From Bacillota bacterium (lineage in GTDB: Bacteria > Vulcanimicrobiota > SpSt-956 > JAKJGF01), in contig JAKJGF010000009.1 in NCBI GenBank assembly GCA_022704525.1, positions 1 to 41,955 of the forward strand: a DNA stretch of 41,955 bases, read 5' to 3'. Of the stretch, positions 19,890-27,112 are shown in pieces. Both the position numbers and the translations under genes were made by a program. Below the pieces are notes generated by a model. The model was not told the DNA's origin. It saw only the letters and a list, made by a program, of their open reading frames with translations, and searched no databases. Numbering within the stretch: the first letter of the stretch is position 1; each line of letters opens with the position of its first letter.

Positions 19890-20489
19890 TCAACCCCAAA
19901 GACCCAGTTCTATCAGTATACTATAAAGTGTTACCAGGGGTAATCCTACTACATTATAGTAACAACCATCAATTTTTTCAATCAGCAGAGCACCCCGTCC
20001 CTGTATCCCGTAAGATCCTGCTTTATCCAGGGGTTCTCCTGTTTCTACATACCACTCTATTTCCAGGGAAGATAAATCCCTGAATTGTACACTTGTTTCT
20101 ACACATCTGGTGATTTTTTTCTGTGATTTATTGTCTATAACTGATAGGCCACTGCAGACAGTATGTGTTTTTCCACTCAACCGGGAAAGCATATCTTTTG
20201 CATCTTCTTTTGAAGATGGCTTTCCCAGAATATATTTATCCACAACTACTATAGTGTCACAACCGATAACAATACAGTCTTCTTCAGGAGATAATGTAAT
20301 TGATTTTGCTTTCTCTGTAGCATTATAACAGCATAATTCCCGGGGGTCAAGTAGGGGCACAGGGCACTGTGCCACTACTTTTTGTTCAATCTCAGTCCAT
20401 GAACTGACCCGGACTTCAAAGTTTATACCGATAAGTTTTAAAAGTTCCTGTCTTCTCGGTGAACCGGACGCAAGTATTATCCTCTTCAA
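19890..20489 (-). CDS. maf: Maf-family nucleotide pyrophosphatase
   Basis: 199 residues. The nucleotide-binding start is ILASGSPRRQELL (5-17), followed by IVIGCDTIVV with the catalytic Asp near residue 75, GKPSSKEDAKDML, and DKAGSYGIQGRGALLIEKIDGCYYNVVGLPL. It hydrolyses non-canonical nucleoside triphosphates (dTTP/UTP or m7GTP type) in the cytoplasm. Compared with B. subtilis Maf from memory, it has about eight extra residues near 40-50 (VVAQCPVPL). These are encoded by a 30-base palindrome at 20350-20379. Position before mreB is the common arrangement. The predicted start ATG at 20489 has only a weak AGAGAG-type ribosome binding site. Confidence 0.93.
   Translation of the reverse strand: MKRIILASGSPRRQELLKLIGINFEVRVSSWTEIEQKVVAQCPVPLLDPRELCCYNATEKAKSITLSPEEDCIVIGCDTIVVVDKYILGKPSSKEDAKDMLSRLSGKTHTVCSGLSVIDNKSQKKITRCVETSVQFRDLSSLEIEWYVETGEPLDKAGSYGIQGRGALLIEKIDGCYYNVVGLPLVTLYSILIELGLWG
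20350..20379. repeat. REP-like palindrome inside maf
   Basis: A 30-base imperfect palindrome (arms AGTAG-GGCACAG with one internal mismatch, then a small loop) lies in frame inside maf. It resembles the GTAGGGG...CCCTAC core of family B element copy 2. Confidence 0.7.
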
Positions 20490-20735
20490 GGTTTTTACTC
20501 TCTGAATAAATAAGATATAATTAGAAGTTCTAAAAAAGTTATGTCCGAAAGCTTCACTATATGGGAAATATGCAACAAAATCCCTGTGAAGCAGGAAAAT
20601 AAGTTACACTAATTGTTGTCTCTTTTCCGGGTACCTTCTTCTGCAATTCACATTTGACGGCATATCTTTTGCTCCAGAGCCCGGACAGGGACAGGTGTAT
20701 ATGTTTTTTGGATACTTATTTACCTGTCTCGGTAC
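20490..20735. other. Spacer between the amidohydrolase and maf with half of a family A element
   Basis: The left 150 bases hold nothing I recognise. The right part, 20648-20739, is the right half of family A (GACGGCATATCTTTTGCTCC, GCCCGGACAGGGACAG, GGATAC, GGTACTTA). The stop codon TAA of the amidohydrolase (20736-20738, minus strand) lies in the outermost bases of that element. Confidence 0.65.
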
Positions 20736-21953
20736 TTAGACTATGTATTTTCTCATAGCTTCTTTATCAATAAGTTTTCCATGGCTTATGATATGTAAAG
20801 GTTCTCTGTGATACATAATAGCTTCATAAATACTCTTTGCATCGAGTATTACAAGATGTGCTGCATTGCCTTCCTTAAGACCGAAGTCCTTTACATTCAT
20901 AGCTTTTCCGGCATCTATTGTAACCATATCGTAAATCTTTTCCATTTCCTTATAGGTTGTCATCCAGAGGAGATGGACATTTAAAAAAGCTACTTCCAGC
21001 ATATTGTTCTGTCCGAAGGGATAATAGGCATCTACAATATCATCCTGCCCCAGGATAACAAGACATTTTTCTTCAAGGAGTTCTTTTACCTTTGCATGAA
21101 GGGGCCCTGTATGGGGATCACTTACAACGCCCATTCCAGCCTGTTTAAGTAGAGCAGCTATTTTCTTGAAATATGGGCCCGGATAGAGTGCCATAGCTCT
21201 TGCATGGTGGGCAAGGGATCGGCCGAAACGTTTTTCTTTTATAGTGGCTACAGCGAGTTTTTCAAGGGTTCTAAGCCCCGGATCTCCTGCATCATCTACG
21301 AGCATGGATATATCTTTATCATATTTTTTAGCTATTTTCATCATAGCGTCAATGTGGGACTGTTCATCTGCTTCTGTAAATTCTATCCAGGGAATACCTC
21401 CCACTACATCTGCTCCCATTTTCATGGCCTGGTCTATTAATTTTTCCGTTCCCGGTTCTCTTACGACTCCATCCTGAGGAAAAGCCACTACCTGAATATC
21501 CACAATATCTTTAAATTCCTTCTTTGCCTGAAGAAGTGCTTCTATACCTATGAGTTTTGCTTTTGAATCCACATCGGCAAAGGCCCGGATATGAGTATTT
21601 CCGTTAAGAGCTGCCAATGCAAGGGCTTTTCTTACATTTTTAATAATCCAGTCTACTGCATATTTTTCCTTCACTCTTGCTGCAAGTTCAATTGCTGTCA
21701 TAGCTGCCCCCATATCTGAACCGTGATAGGATTTCAGTGCTTCTTCATCCATCATCTGAAGGGTATATACTTTACAGAGATGAAGATGAGCATTACAGAA
21801 AGATTCTGTTACCAGTTTTCCATCTGCCTCTATTTCTTTTTTTGTTTTGTCTTTAATGTTTTTCTTGATTTTTTGAATTTTACCGTCTTTAATTCCTATA
21901 TCCTGTGTTTCCTTATTGCCTCTCAAGAGTGCATTCCTGATTATGAGATCCAT
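20736..21953 (-). CDS. Cytosine-deaminase-like amidohydrolase, divergent
   Basis: 405 residues, amidohydrolase superfamily, nearest in layout to CodA/AtzC-type proteins. The metal HxH is His56/His58 (NAHLHL). The ILGQDDIVDAYYPFGQNNML segment (300-319) matches the CodA FGHDDVFDPWYPLG region, with Asp304 at the metal position. AHH at 248-250 matches the second-sphere His region. At the place of the CodA metal ligand His in HCDE, this protein has MLVDDAGD with Leu218, and the general-base Glu seems replaced by Asp. It may therefore be mononuclear in another way or act on another substrate. It stands next to the HD and oxamate-type genes, so nitrogen-heterocycle or ureide breakdown is plausible. 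Promoter at 21990-22017. Confidence 0.8.
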   Translation of the reverse strand: MDLIIRNALLRGNKETQDIGIKDGKIQKIKKNIKDKTKKEIEADGKLVTESFCNAHLHLCKVYTLQMMDEEALKSYHGSDMGAAMTAIELAARVKEKYAVDWIIKNVRKALALAALNGNTHIRAFADVDSKAKLIGIEALLQAKKEFKDIVDIQVVAFPQDGVVREPGTEKLIDQAMKMGADVVGGIPWIEFTEADEQSHIDAMMKIAKKYDKDISMLVDDAGDPGLRTLEKLAVATIKEKRFGRSLAHHARAMALYPGPYFKKIAALLKQAGMGVVSDPHTGPLHAKVKELLEEKCLVILGQDDIVDAYYPFGQNNMLEVAFLNVHLLWMTTYKEMEKIYDMVTIDAGKAMNVKDFGLKEGNAAHLVILDAKSIYEAIMYHREPLHIISHGKLIDKEAMRKYIV

Positions 21954-21989
21954 AAAAATAATTCCTCCTTATGCTTAATTTGTCAATTA

Positions 21990-22017
21990 ATAATATCAGA
22001 TTTTTTATCTCTGTCAA
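21990..22017 (-). promoter_or_regulatory. Promoter of the amidohydrolase gene
   Basis: Minus strand TTGACA (22012-22017), 16 bases, TATTAT (21990-21995). The predicted start near 21983 gives a 30-base leader containing AAGGAGGAATT before the ATG. Confidence 0.65.
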
Positions 22018-22205
22018 TATAGATTGTATTTTTTAAACCCCCATCATACTTTATTATGAAAAAGAACAAATTAACTTTTCTTGTTTCGCCGTAATATCTT
22101 TTCTCCAGATTACCAGACAGACAATTTACTACAGGGGATGATTGAATGGTATTAATAGTGATTATAACAGTATAAGATAGGAAAAGCAATATAAGAGTTT
22201 TGAGA

Positions 22206-22234
22206 TTGCAATTTCGCAAATGCTGAATTATAAT
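22206..22234 (+). promoter_or_regulatory. Promoter of the HD-domain gene and allHFG
   Basis: TTGCAA (22206-22211), 17 bases, TATAAT (22229-22234), 54 bases before the ATG at 22289. Confidence 0.65.
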
Positions 22235-22288
22235 ATGTAAGAGGTTAGAAGAAGTATAGGATGACAGGTGATAGGAGAGGAGATTGTT

Positions 22289-22843
22289 ATGGAGAGAGAT
22301 GAAGCCTATAAATTACTTTTAGAATATGTAAAAACAGATTATCTTGTAAAACATTGTCTGGCTACAGAAGCTATAATGAGAGCCCTTGCTGAGAAATTTG
22401 GTGAAGATGTTGAAAAATGGGGTATTGCCGGCTTGCTTCATGATTTGGATTTTGACCTTACTGAACATGAGCCTTCTAAACATACCATTATTACTGAAGA
22501 ATTACTGCAGGCAAGAGGCTTTGATGAGGAGAGTATAAATGCCATAAAAGCTCATAATGCAGAAGAAACAGGTTCTGAAAGAAAAAGTGTTTTTGATCAT
22601 GCTTTAACTGCTGCAGAATCTGTTACGGGTCTTATAGTTGCTACTGCTCTCGTCCAGCCTGATAAGAAGCTTTCCAGTGTAAAGCCGGAATCTGTAATAA
22701 AGAGAATGAAGAAAAAGGATTTTGCAAGAAAGGTCAGCAGGGAAAGAATACAGGACTGTCAGGGGACAGGACTGTCGCTTGAAGAATTTGTAGAATTGTC
22801 GGTCCAAGCTATGCAGAAGATCAGCAATGAACTGGGGCTTTAA
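22289..22843 (+). CDS. HD/HDIG-domain hydrolase
   Basis: 184 residues. The HD pattern is VKHCLATEAIMRALAEKFG (His about residue 21), GLLHDLDFD (His-Asp doublet near 47-48), KAHN (near 90) and DHALTAAESVTG (Asp near 107). These are the His/Asp metal ligands of an HDIG-type phosphohydrolase fold. The substrate is unknown. The start at 22289 is preferred over GTG 22268 because GGAGAGGAGATTGTT forms its ribosome binding site. Proteins of this small HD class often accompany purine/ureide catabolic genes; here it precedes allH by about 200 bases. Confidence 0.85.
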   Translation: MERDEAYKLLLEYVKTDYLVKHCLATEAIMRALAEKFGEDVEKWGIAGLLHDLDFDLTEHEPSKHTIITEELLQARGFDEESINAIKAHNAEETGSERKSVFDHALTAAESVTGLIVATALVQPDKKLSSVKPESVIKRMKKKDFARKVSRERIQDCQGTGLSLEEFVELSVQAMQKISNELGL

Positions 22844-22879
22844 TTGAACTCCTCTGAAGTAAAACATTCTTCGCACTGT

Positions 22880-22965
22880 AACAGGTGAAAAAGTATCCAT
22901 ATGGGTATGTGTAATGTTTTAAGTTTTTGGGAGACTCCTTTACCTGGAGCGGTACTGAGTAAAAG
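22880..22965. mobile_element. Deleted remnant of family A
   Basis: Both ends recall family A (ACAGGTGAAAAAGTATCCATATG on the left; CTCCTTTACCTGGAGCGGTACT on the right) but the middle is missing. The rest of the spacer up to 23041 shows nothing else. Confidence 0.45.
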
Positions 22966-23041
22966 TTTATTATGAAGGGATAGAGCCCGTTCCGAAGAAT
23001 TTATGAAGGGTAATCGACTATCAGGTACTTTGTAAATTCTT

Positions 23042-23947
23042 ATGTATTCACAAATGAAAGCCCTGTCTATAGATAAAAAATTAAGTAACTTATTAATCTC
23101 CAGCCAGATAGAAGGCATTCTTTACAGTGTTTTTGAGAGAGCTATTAATTTAAAAACTTCTTCCGGGGAACTTATATCGGTAGTTTCACGGGAGAATTTT
23201 AATGGTCCCAATACTGTTGTGGTATCAGAAAGGTTTAATCTCTCAGAATTATTCCTCAATCCTGGAAGTTCAGTTATTTCCTCTAAAAATGGACTATATT
23301 TCGAAGAAGGTCTTTTTATAGGCTTTGATTGTGCTATTCCCTGGGAATATAGTCTTTCACAGATAGAAATAAATCCCTTACAGCTAAGGAAAAATCTTCT
23401 TTATTTTGCATCTTTTTTCCCAGGGAATAATCTTTTATGTCCTGAAGAATTTATAAGAGATAATTTTTTATCTTTTCAAAATCTTGCCTCTGCCTCTTTC
23501 TTATCGGAAAATGTTATCGCATTTTTTAACGCTATAAAGGATAATAACAGAGGAAGGATAAAAACTTCCCTTGGTAGAATTATAGGTTCAGGGGAAGGGC
23601 TTACACCGGCAGGTGATGATTTTATAGTTGGTCTTCTGGGAGTCCTTTATTCTTTCAGTATATGGAATGAATTTAAAGATAAAGCAAATAATATACTCTC
23701 AGTGATAAAAGAAGAGATAGATATAGAAAGAACAAATTTTATCAGTTCTCGCTTTCTTTCTTTTTCTCTGGAAGGTAGATTTTCACAACCTGTTTTTGAG
23801 TTTCTGGATCTTTTGTTTTCGTGTGACGACTTCAGAGATGATAGATCTTTAAGAAATATTTTATCGTACGGTGCAAGTTCGGGTAATGTTATAGCCCTTG
23901 GGATATTATCCGGTTCCTGGTTATTATTGATGAATAGCGAGCAGTGA
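23042..23947 (+). CDS. allH: DUF2877 protein, AllH-like subunit of oxamate carbamoyltransferase
   Basis: 301 residues with the DUF2877 hallmark GSGEGLTPAGDDFIVGLLG (about 189-207) and the family-like N-terminal half. E. coli YlbF/AllH, AllF (FdrA) and AllG (YlbE) together form oxamate carbamoyltransferase, which phosphorolyses oxalurate from allantoin breakdown to oxamate and carbamoyl phosphate. The function here is inferred from the family and the adjacent allF-allG. The ATG at 23042 follows an in-frame stop at 23033 but has no good ribosome binding site, so the 5' end may have been disturbed by the family A remnant just upstream. Confidence 0.82.
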   Translation: MYSQMKALSIDKKLSNLLISSQIEGILYSVFERAINLKTSSGELISVVSRENFNGPNTVVVSERFNLSELFLNPGSSVISSKNGLYFEEGLFIGFDCAIPWEYSLSQIEINPLQLRKNLLYFASFFPGNNLLCPEEFIRDNFLSFQNLASASFLSENVIAFFNAIKDNNRGRIKTSLGRIIGSGEGLTPAGDDFIVGLLGVLYSFSIWNEFKDKANNILSVIKEEIDIERTNFISSRFLSFSLEGRFSQPVFEFLDLLFSCDDFRDDRSLRNILSYGASSGNVIALGILSGSWLLLMNSEQ

Positions 23948-23998
23948 TTGGCGGTAATCTTCTCTCATCTCTCATCTATTTTAGAAAGGAGTAATTTT

Positions 23999-25558
23999 AT
24001 GGCTGTAAAAAATATCGTAAAAAAGAACAGATATCTTGATTCTGTCCTTTTAATGCTGATTTCAAATCAGATTAAAGAACTTGATGGCATAGTGAAGGCT
24101 TCTGTTATGATGGGTACAGATAATAACAGGGCATTACTGGAAGGAGACGGATTGCTTCTCAGTGAAGGGAAAGAGGCAGGAGCTAATGATCTCTTAATTG
24201 CTTTATTAGTTAAAGATAATGCAGACCTGGAGGTAATTCTGGAGGAAATAGAAAAACTTCTTTCTCAGAAAAAAAAGGTTTCAGAAGAAAAAGGTTCTCT
24301 TATTCCGAAATCTATGGAATCTGCTCTGAGTATAATGTCAGAGGCCAATATGGTCGTTATTTCTCTTCCCGGCGATTATGCCAGATGGGAAGCGGAAAAA
24401 GCCCTCATGAAGGGGCTTCATGTTATGCTTTTCAGTGATAATGTATCTGTGGAAGACGAGATTGAACTTAAGACCCTTGCAAGAGAAAAAGGGCTTCTCC
24501 TTATGGGGCCTGACTGTGGAACATCCATTATAAATAATGTGGCTCTCGGATTTGCAAATATCGTTAATAAAGGCAATATTGGAATTGTGGGCGCTTCAGG
24601 AACGGGCATTCAGGAAGTAACATCTCTTATAACCAATGCCGGTTGCGGTATAACCCAGGCAATAGGAACAGGAGGAAGGGATCTCTCTGCCAGAGTGGGA
24701 GGTCTTACCATGACAGGTGCTTTAGAAGCCCTCATAGAAGATAAAAAAACAGAGATAATATTATTGATTTCAAAACCACCCTCTCCTCAGGTGGAAGATA
24801 AGATTTTAGATATTCTGGAAGGCTGTCCCAAACCTTTTATAATAAATTTCCTGGGAGGGGATGTGGAAAAAAGTAAAAGAAGAGGTTATAAGGTGGCAAA
24901 AACTCTTGAAGAAGCCGCCTATATGGCAGTGGCTTTCGTAAAGAAAGAAGATTATAAAAAGATAGAATTTAATTATCCTCTTCATGAGATAAAATCTCTG
25001 GTAGAAAAAGAATGGAGTAAATTTTCAAAGGATCAGAAATATATAAGAGGACTTTATTCTGGTGGTTCAGTCTGTGAAGAAGCCAATATAGTCCTTGATG
25101 ACCTGGGTATACTGATAAATTCCAATGCACCCATAAGAGAGGAATTAAAATTAAAGAACAGTAAGAAAAGTGTGGAACATAGCTTTGTAGATATGGGAGA
25201 TGATGAATTTACAAGGGGTGTACCTCATCCCATGATAGATTTTACACTGAGGAAGGAACGTATAATAGAGGAAGCAAAAGATCCGGAATGTGCTGTAATA
25301 CTTATGGATGTAGTTCTGGGACTGGGTGTTCATGAGAACCCTGCAGAAGAAATTGCTTCTGCCGTGGTGAAAGCTAAAAAGATTGCAGAAGAAGAGGGAA
25401 GATATCTGTCTGTGGTAGTTTCTATTACGGGCACATCAAAAGATCCTCAGAATAGAGATAGACAGAAGAAGATTCTCCATGAGGCCGGTGTAATTGTTAT
25501 GCCCACAAATGCCCAGGCAGCGAGGTTTTCTGCACTGGTAGTCAGACGTGAATCGTGA
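23999..25558 (+). CDS. fdrA: FdrA-family protein, AllF subunit of oxamate carbamoyltransferase
   Basis: 519 residues, acyl-CoA synthetase/succinyl-CoA synthetase-like fold. An N-terminal small domain (1-110) is followed by a CoA-binding-like domain with GLLLMGPDCGTSIIN (about 158-172) and GIVGASGTGIQEVTSLI (about 193-209). The GTGGRDLSARVGGLTM segment (about 223-238) is characteristic of FdrA. The C-terminal part includes DMGDDEFTRGVPHPMID (about 395-411). The ATG at 23999 with AAAGGAG is chosen; the longer reading frame starts at a TTG without a ribosome binding site. The stop TGA and what follows (25556-25606) are a repeat-derived hairpin. It works with AllG and AllH (established for the E. 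coli family). Confidence 0.88.
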   Translation: MAVKNIVKKNRYLDSVLLMLISNQIKELDGIVKASVMMGTDNNRALLEGDGLLLSEGKEAGANDLLIALLVKDNADLEVILEEIEKLLSQKKKVSEEKGSLIPKSMESALSIMSEANMVVISLPGDYARWEAEKALMKGLHVMLFSDNVSVEDEIELKTLAREKGLLLMGPDCGTSIINNVALGFANIVNKGNIGIVGASGTGIQEVTSLITNAGCGITQAIGTGGRDLSARVGGLTMTGALEALIEDKKTEIILLISKPPSPQVEDKILDILEGCPKPFIINFLGGDVEKSKRRGYKVAKTLEEAAYMAVAFVKKEDYKKIEFNYPLHEIKSLVEKEWSKFSKDQKYIRGLYSGGSVCEEANIVLDDLGILINSNAPIREELKLKNSKKSVEHSFVDMGDDEFTRGVPHPMIDFTLRKERIIEEAKDPECAVILMDVVLGLGVHENPAEEIASAVVKAKKIAEEEGRYLSVVVSITGTSKDPQNRDRQKKILHEAGVIVMPTNAQAARFSALVVRRES

Positions 25559-25606
25559 AATATGAGACGATGCCACGTCTCACGTCTCACGTCTCACGAT
25601 TTTATA
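25556..25606. repeat. Inverted and tandem GTCTCAC repeat
   Basis: ATCGTGA...GAGACG faces CGTCTCACGTCTCACGTCTCACGAT, which is a tandem heptamer. It contains the TGA stop of the FdrA gene and fills the space to the DUF1116 gene. Confidence 0.7.
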
Positions 25607-25624
25607 AATGGAAGGTGATACAAA

Positions 25625-26973
25625 ATGTCAAAAATCAGTGATATCTTTGAAAAAGAAATGAAAGTTATTAATATGGGGCTTGAAAGTTTCCGTTCTTCCA
25701 TGGAACATCAGCATGTAAAGGTACTGCAGGTGGACTGGAAACCTCCTGCAGGAGGTAATAAAAAATTAATTTCCGCTCTTTTGAAATTGAAAAAAATATC
25801 GGAAGAAGCCAACAAAGAAGGTGTTGAAAGGATAATAAATTCTCAACCGGTTCTTATGGATGTAAAGAAGGCAATTGATGTTATTCCCGGTATGCATAAG
25901 AAGATGCTTCTTCATGCAGGTCCTCCAATAACATGGGAGAGGATGTGCGGACCTGTAAGGGGGGCCTGTATGGGTGCGCTTATTTATGAAGAAATAGCTG
26001 AGAATCCAGAGAAAGCGGAAAGAATACTCTCGAGAGGAGAAATAGAATTTTCCCCCTGTCATCATCACAGTGCAGTGGGACCTATGGCAGGTATTGTTTC
26101 GTCATCTATGTATGTTTACTGTATAGAGAATAAGACCTTTAAAAACAAGTCCTATTCAACCCTTAATGAAGGTCTCGGAAAGGCTTTGAGGTTTGGTTCC
26201 TATGATAAAGACGTTATAGAAAGGCTTAAATGGATGGAACAGGTTCTTGGCCCTGCTTTACAGAAAGCAGTGAGACTTTCAGGAGGAATAAATGTAAAAA
26301 ATCTCACTGCCCAGGCACTTCAGATGGGTGATGAGTGTCATAACAGAAATATAGCAGCAAGTAATCTGTTTTTAAAAGAACTTACTCCTTATCTTCTTAA
26401 AACAGATCTTTCTAAAGAAATTATACTGAAAGTTTTCCAGTTTATAACGGGAAATGTTCATAGTTTTCTCAATATGTCTATGGCGGCATGTAAATCTTCA
26501 ACAGATACAATACTGGGGCTTAAAAATAGTACCCTTTTATCTGCTATGGCACGAAACGGGACAGATATAGGAATACGTATAGCAGGACTTGGAGAACGAT
26601 GGTTTACTGCTCCTGCAGGGGAACCGAAGGGACTTTATTTCCCGGGTTATACGAGGGTGGATTTGCTATGGCTGCAGCACCTGCCATAGTAAAATTTGTG
26701 GGAGGTTCCCCTTCTGATGCCATCAAATTTACCAGTGAAATGTATGAAATAACTGTAGCAGAACACAGAGATTATCAGATACCGGGACTGGACTTCCGTG
26801 GAACCCCTGTGGGAGTTGACCTCTGTAAAGTGATAGAAAAAGGTATAACACCTATTATAAATACAGGTATAGCTCATAAGAATCCCGGAGTGGGACAGGT
26901 GGGAGCAGGAATATTATATGCTCCTGTGAAGTGTTTTGAAGATGCTATGGAAGCGTTTATGAGTGAGAAGTGA
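25625..26973 (+). pseudogene. Frame-disrupted DUF1116 gene (AllG-like)
   Basis: The first frame (25625-26689, ATG with GGAAGGTGAT) encodes the DUF1116 N-terminal 340 residues up to GERWFTAPAGEPKGLYFPGYT. From 26656 the family continues in another frame (GGFAMAAAPAIVKFVGG to GVGQVGAGILYAPVKCFE, stop at 26973). From memory, homologues have roughly 19-20 conserved residues (of the DANPDIGDS type) between PGYT and GGFAM. These are absent, and two bases (26654-26655) are left, so about 55 bases seem lost. Either the oxamate carbamoyltransferase AllG subunit is broken in this genome or this is an assembly fault. The last codons (MSEK, TGA) are part of the GTGAGAA repeat that follows. Confidence 0.8.
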
Positions 26974-27095
26974 GAAGTGAGAAGTGAGCAGTGTAAAGAA
27001 GTGAAAAGTGAAAAGCATGGTTCATGTAATTTAATTACTATTACATTATCGTTTCACGCTTCACGTTTCACCTCTAACCTCTCATCTCTCACTAT
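26960..27095. repeat. Heptamer repeat with inverted counterpart
   Basis: GTGAGAAGTGAGAAGTGAGA tandem heptamers at 26961-27018 face pyrimidine-rich counterparts (TTTCACGCTTCACGTTTCAC, 27052-27071, then CTCATCTCTCACT). Together they could fold into a long imperfect hairpin between allG and the kinase gene. Confidence 0.7.
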
Positions 27096-27112
27096 AAAGG
27101 AGAGACCGGATT

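Larger units (their letters stand above)
21954..22288. other. Divergent intergenic region
   Basis: It holds the two divergent promoters (21990-22017 minus, 22206-22234 plus). The remaining 180 bases between them show no convincing gene. Confidence 0.6.

Noticed and set aside
21983-22219. 78-residue frame on the minus strand between the divergent promoters
   Set aside because: No ribosome binding site, no recognisable motif, and it overlaps the amidohydrolase promoter.
26960-27095. CRISPR-like array of short repeats
   Set aside because: The units are 7 bases and degenerate without spacers; no cas genes are in the window.
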